NCBI RefSeq assembly: GCF_000023105.1
Contig: NC_012669.1
Span: forward strand, 3,535,025 to 3,599,024
Length of the DNA stretch: 64,000 nucleotides
From: Beutenbergia cavernae DSM 12333
Lineage (GTDB): Bacteria > Actinomycetota > Actinomycetes > Actinomycetales > Beutenbergiaceae
Direction: 5' to 3'
The position numbers and the translations under genes are program-made. The notes beneath the pieces are model-generated. The model ran no database searches and was not told the DNA's origin. It saw nothing but the letters and a program-made list of their open reading frames with translations. This document shows positions 24,414 through 33,800 of this stretch, piece by piece (positions within the stretch are counted from its first letter, which is position 1; every line of letters begins with the position of its first letter).

Positions 24414-25763
24414 ATGGGTCAGAACGCCGACGAGCTCGCGAAGACGGCGCAGATCAGCCAGGACGCGGTGGACCAGAGCGAGGAGGACGTCGCGAACCTG
24501 CGGACGGCTGCCACGTCGTTGGACCAGATGTCGCAGGACCTCCACCGGATGTCCGCAGACCTCGGTATCGAGGGCGACTCCGCCGACGCGGCCGGCATCG
24601 CCTTCCGGGACCTCGCGAGCACCCTCGCGACAAACGCCGACGACCTCGACCGCGCGGTCGGCAGTGCCACGTCCGCCCGGCAGGCCATCGTCACGGCCCG
24701 GCAGTCGTTCGCCGAGCTCCCGGGTGGTGACCTCAGCCCCGCACAGAAGGCGGCCATCGCTGCCGGCGGGACGATCGTCATGCCCGGCGTGGGCACCGTC
24801 GTCGCCGCCGTGGCCGCGGAGATCTGGGGCAACCAGCGCGAGGAGGAGCGCGAGAGCGCGGCGCAGCAGGCGCTCCTCGCGCTGCAGCAGGACATGTCGA
24901 GCGCGCAGGGCCAGCTGTACGGGACCGACGTCGCCGACGGCCGCGAGAACGACCCCACCGACCTCCCCGACCGCCCCGGCCCGGACGGCCCCGGAACGGG
25001 TCCGTACACGCCTCCCGGTGGTCCGGGCGGTCCCGGAGCCCCCGGCGGACCGGGCGGCCCCGGCGGACCCGGCATCCCCGGCGGACCGGGCGGCCCCGGC
25101 CTGCCGGACGGCCCTGGCGGTCCCGGTGGCCCGGACGGTCCCGGCGGACCCGGCATCCCCGGTGGTCCCGGTGGCCCGGACCTGCCGGAGCTGCCCGACT
25201 GCCCGCCCGGCCCCGACGGCCCGCCGGACGACGGCGGCCCCTCCCCCGACGGTGAGATCCCCGGCGGCCCTGCGCTGCCCCCGGGCGGTCCGGGCCTGCC
25301 CCCGGGAGGTCCTGGGCTGCCCGGCGGACCCGGGCTTCCCGGTGGACCTGGGATCGGCGGGCCCGGCGGACTGCCCGGCGGCGGGGCGGCCGGCATCGGC
25401 GGCCTCGCGGCGGCCGGCGTCGGCGGTCTGGCCGGTCGCGGCGTGGGCTCCCTGGGTGCCGCGGCGCCCGGTGGCCTGAGCGGCGCCGTCCTCGGCAGCA
25501 ACGCGATGGGCAGCGGTGGTCGCGGACCGGGTGCCGGGGCAGGCGCCGGCGGACGCGGCTCCACCGGACCCGCCGCGATCGGCGCCGGCGGCGCGGGCGG
25601 CTCCTCACGGCGCAAGAAGAAGCGCCGCGGTGCGGGTGGACTGCTCGGCCCCGACCTCGACGAGGACGAGAACGAGACGTTCGACCAGGGTGCCGGCGCG
25701 AGTGCGGGCGGGCGCGGACAGACCCCCGCCCCGATCGCGTTCGAGTCCGACGAGGACTGGTGA
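24414..25763 (+). CDS. Collagen-like repeat protein of the T7SS cassette
   Basis: A 449-residue protein with three parts. Residues 1-110 are helical and heptad-like, typical of type VII substrates; residues 113-137 are a glycine-rich hydrophobic segment ([22 protein letters not shown] in parts) that could enter a membrane; from about 190 to 325 run Gly-Pro-X triplets of collagen type ([17 protein letters not shown] and similar). The C-terminus has a basic patch ([10 protein letters not shown]) followed by an acidic end (FESDEDW). There is no signal peptide. GAGGAG precedes the ATG. Its stop overlaps the mycosin start (GTGA), so protease and repeat protein are coupled: a natural enzyme-substrate pair. 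Confidence 0.8.
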   Translation: MGQNADELAKTAQISQDAVDQSEEDVANLRTAATSLDQMSQDLHRMSADLGIEGDSADAAGIAFRDLASTLATNADDLDRAVGSATSARQAIVTARQSFAELPGGDLSPAQKAAIAAGGTIVMPGVGTVVAAVAAEIWGNQREEERESAAQQALLALQQDMSSAQGQLYGTDVADGRENDPTDLPDRPGPDGPGTGPYTPPGGPGGPGAPGGPGGPGGPGIPGGPGGPGLPDGPGGPGGPDGPGGPGIPGGPGGPDLPELPDCPPGPDGPPDDGGPSPDGEIPGGPALPPGGPGLPPGGPGLPGGPGLPGGPGIGGPGGLPGGGAAGIGGLAAAGVGGLAGRGVGSLGAAAPGGLSGAVLGSNAMGSGGRGPGAGAGAGGRGSTGPAAIGAGGAGGSSRRKKKRRGAGGLLGPDLDEDENETFDQGAGASAGGRGQTPAPIAFESDEDW

Positions 25764-27064
25764 CGGCGCCCGCGTTCGTGACGCAGCACCGCCCGCAGCG
25801 GCGTACGGGAGCATCCCGTGCGCCGCTGCGGCGTGTCACGGCGGCGCTCGCGGTGCTGACGGGCGTCGCCGTTCCGGCGGGGGCGGCGGCTGCCGCCCCG
25901 GACGACCCCTCGCAGGGTGGCCTCTGGTACGTCGACGCGATGCAGCTCGACGAGGTCCACGCACAGGCCACCGGGGCGGACGTGACGGTGGCGGTGATCG
26001 ACTCGCCGGTCAACCCGGACGTCGCCGACCTGGCGGGCACGGATCTCACGGTGAGCGACGAGAACTTCTGCCAGCCCGGCGCACCGGTCACGGGCACCGA
26101 CGACCGCGCCTCGCACGGCACGAACATGGCCGCCCGGATCGTCGGCACCGGCGCGGGGATCGCCGACCAGCCGGGAATCCGTGGCGTCGCACCCGATGCC
26201 CGGGTCCTGTACTACACGGTCGGCGCGGAGGGCGAGACCTGCGAGGGCACGCTGTTCACGGAGGCCGTCGGGCGCGCGATCGACGACGGCGCCGACGTCA
26301 TCTCCATGTCGACCGCCGTGGGCTTCCGTCCGGCGCTGGCGGAGGCGCTCGCCGAGGCCCAGCGGGCGGGCGTCGTCCTGGTCGCCGCCGTCGCGAACGA
26401 GGGCACGCTCACCCCGGACGACTGGCCCACGTACGCGAACGGCGTCGTCACCGTCGAGGCCGGCGACGTCACTGCCACCGTGCAGCCCCCCCGCCTGACC
26501 TCGCCCCTGCTCACGCTCGTCGCCCCGGGTGACGAGCTCCTGTCCGTCTACCCGGACGAGGCCAGCGGGGAGTGGACGCACTACATGCTCGGATCGGGGA
26601 CGTCGCACGCGACGGCGACGACGGCGGCCGCTCTGGCGGTGGCGTGGTCGGCGCACCCGGACGCCACGGCGAACCAGATGATCCAGGCGCTCGTCCGCAA
26701 CACCGGCACGGAGCCGAAGGCGGACGAGCTCGCCCGGGACGACGACGTCGGCTACGGGTTCCTGTCCCTGCCGCGCATGCTCGCCGCGGACCCCACGACC
26801 TACCCCGACGAGAACCCGCTGATCCGGGACGACGCCGACGCGCTGCCCACCCGCGCCCAGATCGAGGGTGACGCGTCCGGCGAACCCACCGGGGAGGGCG
26901 GCGAGACACCGGCGGAGGGCGAGCAGCCGTCGTCGGAGGCCACCGACGCCTCCGACAGCTCCGGCTCCGGCTCCGTCACGTTCGTCGTGATCGCTGTGGT
27001 GGCCATCGTGCTGGTCGCCGGCGTCGTCGTCGGCCTCGTCATCCGTTCCCGACGCCGCGCCTGA
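25760..27064 (+). CDS. Type VII secretion mycosin-like protease (copy 2)
   Basis: A 434-residue S8 protease with a signal peptide (hydrophobic residues 24-46), Asp81 (VAVIDSPV), His119 (ASHGTNM), Asn213 (VANEGT, oxyanion) and Ser282 (GSGTSHATA), then an acidic low-complexity stretch and a C-terminal membrane helix with a basic tail. The triad is complete. It differs clearly from the mycosin at 18849-20093 and lies next to the collagen-like gene, overlapping its stop by four bases. It may process that protein or the WXG100 pair. The duplicated 862-bp block begins three bases after its stop. Confidence 0.9.
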   Translation: MTAPAFVTQHRPQRRTGASRAPLRRVTAALAVLTGVAVPAGAAAAAPDDPSQGGLWYVDAMQLDEVHAQATGADVTVAVIDSPVNPDVADLAGTDLTVSDENFCQPGAPVTGTDDRASHGTNMAARIVGTGAGIADQPGIRGVAPDARVLYYTVGAEGETCEGTLFTEAVGRAIDDGADVISMSTAVGFRPALAEALAEAQRAGVVLVAAVANEGTLTPDDWPTYANGVVTVEAGDVTATVQPPRLTSPLLTLVAPGDELLSVYPDEASGEWTHYMLGSGTSHATATTAAALAVAWSAHPDATANQMIQALVRNTGTEPKADELARDDDVGYGFLSLPRMLAADPTTYPDENPLIRDDADALPTRAQIEGDASGEPTGEGGETPAEGEQPSSEATDASDSSGSGSVTFVVIAVVAIVLVAGVVVGLVIRSRRRA

Positions 27065-27068
27065 GCCG

Positions 27069-27086
27069 ATGGGGAGTGGTCCCCAT
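27069..27086. promoter_or_regulatory. Inverted repeat upstream of WXG100 pair, copy 2
   Basis: Identical to 22900-22917 (ATGGGGA-GTGG-TCCCCAT). It keeps the same distance to the second WXG100 pair, so both pairs should respond to the same regulator. Confidence 0.45.
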
Positions 27087-27206
27087 TCCGGGTGTGGTGG
27101 GGGTGGTTCTAGCCTGTGGTTCGTTGCCCGTTTCGGGGGCGACGGCGACGCCGGGTTCGGTGGTCGTAACGGAGGCCGCACAGGCCCGGAAGAGGAGAGG
27201 TGACGT

Positions 27207-27518
27207 ATGGCTGGCGAGATCAGCGCCGCCGATGGTGCACTCAAGGCTGGTGCCGACGTCGTGGCGACCACGCGCACGGAGCTGCGCAGCGAGCTGTCCG
27301 CGCTCGAGGGCAAGCTGTCCGGCCTCGGCGCACAGTGGCAGGGCCTGGGCGCCGCCGCGTTCACGAACCTGATGAACCGGTGGCGCGAGGACGCGACGAA
27401 GATCATCGACGCCCTCAACGAGTTCGAGGCCAAGCTCAACGAGTCCCAGACGGCCTACACCAGCACCGACGACGCCTCGCAGGCCACCATGAGCCGCCTG
27501 CAGGGCCGGCTCGGCTGA
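27207..27518 (+). CDS. WXG100 family secreted protein, copy 2 of gene A
   Basis: Identical at the nucleotide level to the gene at 23038-23349, including the W44-Q-G46 turn and the Y84xxxD88 export motif. Because the upstream region is also duplicated it should be transcribed, raising the dose of the WXG100 pair relative to the effector genes upstream. No difference in RBS or start. Confidence 0.95.
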   Translation: MAGEISAADGALKAGADVVATTRTELRSELSALEGKLSGLGAQWQGLGAAAFTNLMNRWREDATKIIDALNEFEAKLNESQTAYTSTDDASQATMSRLQGRLG

Positions 27519-27546
27519 CCGCGAGAACGAGGAAGGAACCCACGAC

Positions 27547-27831
27547 ATGGTGGACATGAGGGTCAACTTCGGCGCGATCGCCACGGCCGCCGCCGACATC
27601 CAGTCCGGCGCCAACGAGGTCCAGTCGACACTCGACTCGATGGACCAGCAGCTCCAGCCCCTGCGGGCCAACTGGACCGGTGAAGCGTCCCAGGCCTACG
27701 AGGCCGCCAAGGCCAAGTGGTCCACAGCGATCACCGACATGAAGACCCTGCTGGCCGACATCGGCCGCGAGGTCCAGACCGGCGGCGAGGACTACCAAGC
27801 CACCGAGTCCCGCAACACCGCCCGCTGGTAA
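27547..27831 (+). CDS. WXG100 family secreted protein, copy 2 of gene B
   Basis: Identical to the gene at 23378-23662, with W43-T-G45 and the YQATE export motif. The following hairpin is also present. The next gene is convergent, so this pair ends the rightward run. Confidence 0.95.
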   Translation: MVDMRVNFGAIATAAADIQSGANEVQSTLDSMDQQLQPLRANWTGEASQAYEAAKAKWSTAITDMKTLLADIGREVQTGGEDYQATESRNTARW

Positions 27832-27875
27832 ACCAGCACACGCACCACATCGACCCGTCGGCATGGTCGACGGTC

Positions 27876-27903
27876 CGTGTCGAAACCACCACACTTCGAC
27901 ACG
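27876..27903 (+). terminator. Hairpin after WXG100 pair, copy 2
   Basis: The same 9-base-pair stem (CGTGTCGAA / TTCGACACG) as in copy 1. Here it sits between convergent genes and can act as a true terminator. Confidence 0.5.
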
Positions 27904-27948
27904 AGGCCGCCAGCACGCCGGCACGAACCGCCCCGGAGCGGCAGATCC

Positions 27949-29340
27949 TCAGGCCTGCCAGCGCTCCACGACGATCCGCCGTTCGCCGAGGCGGATCTCC
28001 CCGCCGCTGACGACGTCGACGCGGCTCCCCTCGCGCACCTGGGTGGTCGCCCCGTCCGGCGCCGCGACCCACGTGCCGTTCGCCGACCCGGCGTCCTCGA
28101 CCCAGAAGGACCCGTCCGAGACGCCGAACCGGATGTGCGTCCGCGACAGCGACCGGCCCGGGTCCTCCACCTCGATGACGTGGTCGGCCTTCTCGCCGGA
28201 GCGCGGCTGGGGGCGGCGGCCCAGCACGCCGGACCCCGTGATGGTGATCGTGCGGCCGGAGTCGAGGGTGAGCACGTAGACGACAGTCAGCTGGTCGTCA
28301 GCCGATGCGGGCTCGTCGGGCACGTCCGCAGGTGCGTCGGCCGGGGGCGACGGCTGCGGCGCGACCGGCGCCGGGGTCGGCGCCACCGGGGCCGGCGCCG
28401 GCGGCACGGGGGTCGAGACCGTCGGGATCGGGGCCGTCGGTGGCGGGGCGGTCCGCGGGAGGGGCGACGGTGACGCCGGTGCGGTCGGCTGCCGAGGCTG
28501 CTCGACCCGCGGCGCGGGCGTCGAGGGCGGGGGCGGCACCGGCGTCCCCGCGGCCGGCGGCGTCCCGGTGCCGCCCAACCGGGCGGCGTAGGGCGGTGGG
28601 GACTGCTGCTGCGGCTGCTGCTGCCCCAGGATGCCGGCGGCGATCCGCCGCGCCTCCTGGCCCGACGTCGTCTCGTGCGGGGCAGGGGTCGGGAACGGCA
28701 AGGCTCCCGCCGGGGCCGGCGCCTGGGCGGACGGCGCCTGCGGGATGGCGGGCACCACCGGACCGGGGCGCTGCGGCGCCGGGGCGGAGCCCGGAGGTGG
28801 GGGCAGGACGACGGGCCGGTGCGCCGTCGCCGGCGCTCGCCCGGCTGGCACCGGAGCGGTCCGGGCGCGGACACCGGGCCGGACGTCGACGACGCGCGTC
28901 CGAGCCACGCGATCGTGCCAGCCGCGTCCGAGCCCTTGCCGGTCGCCGGCCGCGCTGAGGATCAGCACGAGCTGCCCGATCCCTGCCACGAGGTGGCCCA
29001 GGGCGAGCAGCGACGCACGGACGAGCTCTCGGCCGAGGCCGGGTGCGTACGGCCGATCGACCTGCGCGGCGCGGATCCCGAGCAGGTGCTTGCCGACGGT
29101 CCGCCCCGACCTGGCCTCCCACACGACGAGCGCGACGGCGATCTCGGCGCTGACGACCGCCGCCAGCAGCACGCTGGACGTCGCGAACCACACGCCGAGT
29201 CCCGGCACCGCGACGACGAGCGCGTCGACGAGGTAGGCGACGAGGCGCCGTCCGACCCCGCCTGCCGGGACGTAGCCCGCGTCGGGTGGGGCAGCTGCCG
29301 CGCTCCGGGCCCGTGGCGGCGCCGGCGGTGCGATCGTCAT
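27949..29340 (-). CDS. RDD membrane domain - FHA domain fusion protein
   Basis: A 463-residue protein in three parts. Residues 20-155 form an RDD domain with membrane helices (RRLVAYLVDALVVAVPG and the typical GRTVGKHLLGIR); residues about 160-345 are a proline/alanine-rich linker; residues about 351-463 are an FHA domain with GVLGRRP, SLSRTHIRF and SANGTWV, the phosphothreonine-binding loops. It probably docks a Ser/Thr-phosphorylated partner at the membrane beside the secretion machine. The start overlaps the second EccD stop by one base (TGATG). A GTG three bases upstream is an alternative start. Confidence 0.88.
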   Translation of the reverse strand: MTIAPPAPPRARSAAAAPPDAGYVPAGGVGRRLVAYLVDALVVAVPGLGVWFATSSVLLAAVVSAEIAVALVVWEARSGRTVGKHLLGIRAAQVDRPYAPGLGRELVRASLLALGHLVAGIGQLVLILSAAGDRQGLGRGWHDRVARTRVVDVRPGVRARTAPVPAGRAPATAHRPVVLPPPPGSAPAPQRPGPVVPAIPQAPSAQAPAPAGALPFPTPAPHETTSGQEARRIAAGILGQQQPQQQSPPPYAARLGGTGTPPAAGTPVPPPPSTPAPRVEQPRQPTAPASPSPLPRTAPPPTAPIPTVSTPVPPAPAPVAPTPAPVAPQPSPPADAPADVPDEPASADDQLTVVYVLTLDSGRTITITGSGVLGRRPQPRSGEKADHVIEVEDPGRSLSRTHIRFGVSDGSFWVEDAGSANGTWVAAPDGATTQVREGSRVDVVSGGEIRLGERRIVVERWQA

Positions 29341-30749
29341 CACCCGGACGCTAGCAGGCGCATCGCTGCCACGACGCCGGCCGCGACGAGTCCCAGCGGG
29401 GCGGCGAGCACGACCGCGGTGCTCTCGAGGATGTCGGCGGTGCGGGACCACCGCACCGACCGCCAGCCGGAGGCGAACGGGCGCACCCACGCGGCTGCGA
29501 GCAGGCCGGCCCCGATCATGACGAAGGCGGCCGGCGCGACCGCGACGTCGAGCCCGTCGGACCAGCCGACGGCGATCGCCAGCTCGACGAGCAGGGCGAA
29601 CGCCGCGAGCCGGGGCGCGACGGTCGGGATGATCCCGCGCGCGGTCCGCGGCCCGAGCGCGAACGCGATCGCCACGGCGGCGACGACGGCGAGCGCGGCG
29701 TAGGCGGCGAGGCGGTCGACGAGCGGGGCGCTCGCCGGCGCCGCGGAGCCCGCGAGCGTGACGGCGCCCAGCACCGGAGCGAGCACGGCGACCACGAGCG
29801 CCCCGGTGTGGCGGCGGGCCTGAGCGGTGCGCACGGCGTGACGCACCGACGCTGCCCGGACCCGCCCCGGCGGCCTGGCCGCGGGCTCGCGGACCGAACC
29901 CGCGGTTCGCTGCACGACGCCGACGTCGAGGAGCAGCGCGTCGGGCACGTCGATCGACAGGCTGGGCAGCGCCCGCAGCACGAGCGGCATGGCCCCCAGC
30001 AGCACGGCCGCCGCCGACGCGCCCGGGAAGCCGGCGAGCAGCCCGACGCTCGCGAGCGCGGTGCCCACCAGCGTGAGAGCCAGGACGACGCCCGGCGCGG
30101 CGGCCGCATCCGGTCGACGCCGGTAGGTGGTGACGTAGCGCAGAGCGACGGCGAGCGAGGCGCCGAGGAGACCGACGACGACGCCGAGCTGGCCGGCGGC
30201 GTACGCGGTCGGGTCGACGGCGAGGCAGCCCGCGGCGAACGCGAGGAGCGGGGCCGCCGCGAGCGCTGCCCCTCCGGCGCGGCCCACGGGCGGGGCGGCG
30301 AGCGCCGTCACGAGAGCGGCGAGGAACAGCAGAGCCGCCGCAAGGAGCGCGAGGTCACGCTCCGGCCCGGTGCCGTCCAGCACCGACCAGCCGGCGACAC
30401 CGGCCGCCACCACGCCGAGCCCCGCGGCGAGCACCCACCACGGCGCGCCTCGGTCGGCTCGGGCCTTCGCGGCGCGTCCACCGTCGCGGCGACCGGACCG
30501 GGCCGGCGCGCGGGGGGCAGTCGTCACCACGTGGACGAGCGCACCGGTCGCGACGGCGTCGCCGAGCTCGGCGTCGAGCTCGAGGACCCGACCGTCCGAG
30601 GCCACGACGCGCAGTCCCGCCGCGCGGGGGTCGACGCCGATCGCGCCGACGAGCGCCCCGACGGACGCGTGCGGCGCCACGACGACGTCGTGTCGCGTGG
30701 CGCCCGCCTGGACGCCGACGCGCAGCGAGTCGACGGGCGGTGCTGTCAC
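29340..30749 (-). CDS. EccD-like membrane protein (copy 2)
   Basis: A 469-residue protein with the EccD layout: a ubiquitin-like N-terminal domain (about residues 8-85; VVASDGRVLELDAELGDAV), a charged linker, and about eleven membrane helices. It is much diverged from the eccD at 21477-22829. Since ESX complexes contain two EccD chains per protomer, a heterodimer of both is possible. The GTG at 30749 has AGGAGGAG upstream. It heads a two-gene unit with the RDD-FHA gene and is divergent from eccC. Confidence 0.82.
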   Translation of the reverse strand: MTAPPVDSLRVGVQAGATRHDVVVAPHASVGALVGAIGVDPRAAGLRVVASDGRVLELDAELGDAVATGALVHVVTTAPRAPARSGRRDGGRAAKARADRGAPWWVLAAGLGVVAAGVAGWSVLDGTGPERDLALLAAALLFLAALVTALAAPPVGRAGGAALAAAPLLAFAAGCLAVDPTAYAAGQLGVVVGLLGASLAVALRYVTTYRRRPDAAAAPGVVLALTLVGTALASVGLLAGFPGASAAAVLLGAMPLVLRALPSLSIDVPDALLLDVGVVQRTAGSVREPAARPPGRVRAASVRHAVRTAQARRHTGALVVAVLAPVLGAVTLAGSAAPASAPLVDRLAAYAALAVVAAVAIAFALGPRTARGIIPTVAPRLAAFALLVELAIAVGWSDGLDVAVAPAAFVMIGAGLLAAAWVRPFASGWRSVRWSRTADILESTAVVLAAPLGLVAAGVVAAMRLLASG

Positions 30750-30803
30750 GTCGCTCTCCTCCTGCCGGGAGGTCCGCGAGCGGACCGTCGGGAAGCCGCG
30801 CTC

Positions 30804-30811
30804 ATACTAGT
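30804..30811. promoter_or_regulatory. Overlapping divergent -10 boxes (eccD2 / eccC)
   Basis: ATACTAGT reads TACTAG on the plus strand (30805-30810) and TAGTAT on the minus strand (30804-30809). It lies between the two divergent T7SS genes, so a single site could serve both transcripts. No other -10-like sequence is evident in this 133-base gap. Confidence 0.35.
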
Positions 30812-30882
30812 CTGAGGGGTCGCCGCAGGATCGGCTGACCCGGCCTGGGCGACACGTTTCCCGACGGCAGAGGGGTAGCTGC

Positions 30883-33800
30883 ATGACGGTCGCTGCGACG
30901 AGCGCGCCCACGCGGCGGGTCGAACCGCCCCGCCTCCCCAGCGGTCAGGTCACCCTCCAGCCGCCCCCCGAGATCATCAAGCCCGAGGGCGCGAGCAACA
31001 CCCTGACCACGATCATGCCGATGCTCGGCAGCGTCGGGTCCATCGCGATCATCATGCTCGGCTCGGGCGGGGGCGGCCCGCAGCGCATCATCATGGGCGG
31101 GGCGATCCTCGTCGCGTCGCTGGGGTTCGTCGTCGTCAACATCATGCGGCAGCGCTCGCAGCACAAGGCCGACGTCATGGCGAGCCGTCGCGAGTACCTC
31201 GCCTACCTCGCGGAGCTGCGGGAGACCGTGCGCAAGGCCGGGCGGATGCAGCGGCGGCACGCGGAGTGGATGCTCCCGGACCCTGCCGCGCTGCCCGTCG
31301 TCGCCGAGGAGGGTTCCCGGGTCTGGGAGCGCGGGCCCGGCGACCCGGACGTGCTGCACGTGCGGGTGGGCCGCGCGACTCTGCCTCTCGCGCTCGAGCT
31401 CCTGCCCCCGGAGACCCCGCCGCTCGCGCAGCTGGACCCGGTCTCGGCGTCCGCCGCGCACCGCTTCCTCGTGACCCACGAGGAACAGCGCGACCTCCCC
31501 CTGCCGCTGGACCTGCAGTCCCTGGCTCGCGTGGAGGTCGCCGGCGGCGAGACCGAGGCTCGCGCGCTCACCCGGGCGATGCTCGCCCACCTGGCCACGT
31601 TCGTCTCCCCCGAGAGCCTGCAGATCGCCGTCATCGCGAGCGACGCCGCGCTCGGCGAGTGGGAGTGGGCGAAGTGGCTCCCGCACACGTACTCGACGCG
31701 CGAGCGCGACGGTCTCGGCGCCGCCCGGATGATCGCGTCCTCGCTCGCCGGCCTCGACGGCATGCTGCCGAAGGGGCTCGAGGAGCGCGGGCGGTTCTCC
31801 GTCGCCGGCGCACAGGCCCTCCCCCACGTCATCGTCGTCGTCGACGGCGGGGACGTCTCGGCGCCGCACCCGATCTTCTCGGCCGACGGCGTGCAGGGCG
31901 TCACGGTGATCGAGCTCCCGGAGCGGTGGGACGAGCTCACCGACCCGATGACGGCCCGCCTGCTGCTGCACCCGGCGATCGGCAGCGGTCCACAGGCCGG
32001 GCGGACGCCGCTCGAGCTGCTCCGCGTCGGCGCGCCGCCCGTGCAGGGGCTCGCCGACCGGCTGTCCGTGTCCGGCGCGGAGGCCACGGCGCGGCGTCTC
32101 ACCCCGTTGCACGTGTCCGGCGGCGAGGAGGGCAGCGGCCCTCGGCAGCAGGTGTCGTCGGAGCTCGTCGACCTGCTCGGGATCGGCGACATCCGCGACC
32201 TCGACGTCGACGTGACCTGGCGTCCGCGGCTGCCGCGCGACCGGCTCCGCGTCCCGATCGGGCTCACCACGCAGGGACAGCCCATCCACCTGGACATCAA
32301 GGAGTCGGCCCAGGGCGGCATGGGCCCGCACGGGCTCATCATCGGCGCCACCGGGTCCGGCAAGTCCGAGGTGCTGCGCACGCTCGTCATGGCGCTGGCC
32401 GTCACGCACTCGTCGGAGGACCTCAACTTCGTCCTCGTCGACTTCAAGGGCGGCGCCACGTTCGCCGGCATGGCCGAGATGCCGCACGTCTCCGCCGTGA
32501 TCACCAACCTCGGCGAGGAGCTCACGCTCGTCGACCGCATGCAGGATGCGCTCAAGGGCGAGATGGTCCGCCGCCAGGAGCTGCTGCGCGCCGCCGGGAA
32601 CTTCGCGAACGTCAGCGAGTACGAGAAGGCGCGCAAGGGCGGCCGCACCGACCTCGCGCCGCTGCCCGCGCTGCTCATCGTGGCCGACGAGTTCTCCGAG
32701 CTCCTCGCCGCCAAGCCGGAGTTCACCGAGCTGTTCGTCGCGATCGGGCGACTCGGGCGGTCGCTGCAGATGCACCTCCTGCTCTCGTCGCAGCGCCTCG
32801 AGGAGGGCCGCCTGCGCGGGCTCGAGTCGCACCTGTCGTACCGGATCGGCCTGAGGACGTTCTCCGCGGCGGAGTCGCGCACGGTGCTCGGCGTCCCCGA
32901 CGCGTACACCCTGCCCGGCGTTCCCGGCATGGGGTACCTCAAGCCCGACACGACGACGATGATCCAGTTCCGTGCGTCCTACGTGTCGGGTCCGCCGCCC
33001 GCGCGGCGACGCGCCGTCACCGCGTCCGGCGCCACGGGCGGTGTGCGGATCGAGCCGTTCACCGCCGCACCGGTCCTCCTGCCGGAGAGGCCGGACGAGC
33101 CGGAACCCGCCGCGCCCGGCGAACCCGCCGAGACCCGGGCGACGTTCGACATCGCCGTCGAGCTGATGGAGGGCCGGGGACCGGCCGCCCACCAGGTGTG
33201 GCTCCCGCCGCTCGTCATCCCCAACACGTACGACGACCTCATGCCGGACCTCGCCGTCGACCCCGTCCTCGGTCTGCACTCGGCGGGCTGGCGCGGCGCC
33301 GGCGACCTCGTCGTCCCCCTCGGCATCGTCGACCGTCCTCTCGAGCAGCAGCGGGACACGCTCACCATCTCGCTCGGCGGCGCGGGCGGCCACATGGCGA
33401 TCGTCGGCGGCCCGCGTACCGGGAAGAGCACGGCGCTGCGCTCCGTCGTGACCGGCCTCGCTCTCACCCGCACGCCGGCCGAGGTGCAGTTCTACGTCCT
33501 CGACTTCGGCGGCGGCGCGTTCACCCCGTACGCCGACCTGCCCCACGTGGCCGGCGTCGCGAGCCGCGCCGAGCCCGACGTCGTGCGGCGCATCGTGGCG
33601 GAGATCGACGGCCTCATCGACGCCCGCGAGCTGTACTTCCGCGAGCACGGCATCGACTCGATCGAGACGTACCGGCAGCGCCGGGCCGCTGGCCGCGTCG
33701 ACGACGGGTACGGCGACATCTTCCTCGTCGTCGACGGCTGGTCCACGCTCCGCGCGGAGTTCGACCAGCTCGAGATGGAGATCCAGACCCTTGCTGGCAG

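Larger units (their letters stand above)
27067..27928 (+). repeat. 862-bp direct repeat, copy 2
   Basis: An exact second copy of 22898-23759. It starts three bases after the second mycosin stop and ends 20 bases before the stop of the RDD-FHA gene, so it looks inserted between two genes that were probably neighbours. Copy 2 has no downstream effector genes in its direction. Confidence 0.97.

Noticed and set aside
24960-25400. Tandem GGCGGACCSGGC-type DNA repeats as an independent repeat element
   Set aside because: They keep the reading frame of the collagen-like protein exactly and are explained by the Gly-Pro-X coding repeats.
24419-27439. A 1006-codon open frame on the minus strand across the collagen-like and mycosin genes
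   Set aside because: It is an antisense shadow of GC-rich Gly-Pro coding sequence. Its predicted product is Pro/Arg-rich without domains, while the plus-strand genes have RBSs, motifs and signal peptides.
27067-27928. Duplicated WXG100 block as an insertion sequence or integron unit
   Set aside because: No transposase, terminal inverted repeats or target-site duplication is seen at its boundaries; it is a plain segmental duplication.
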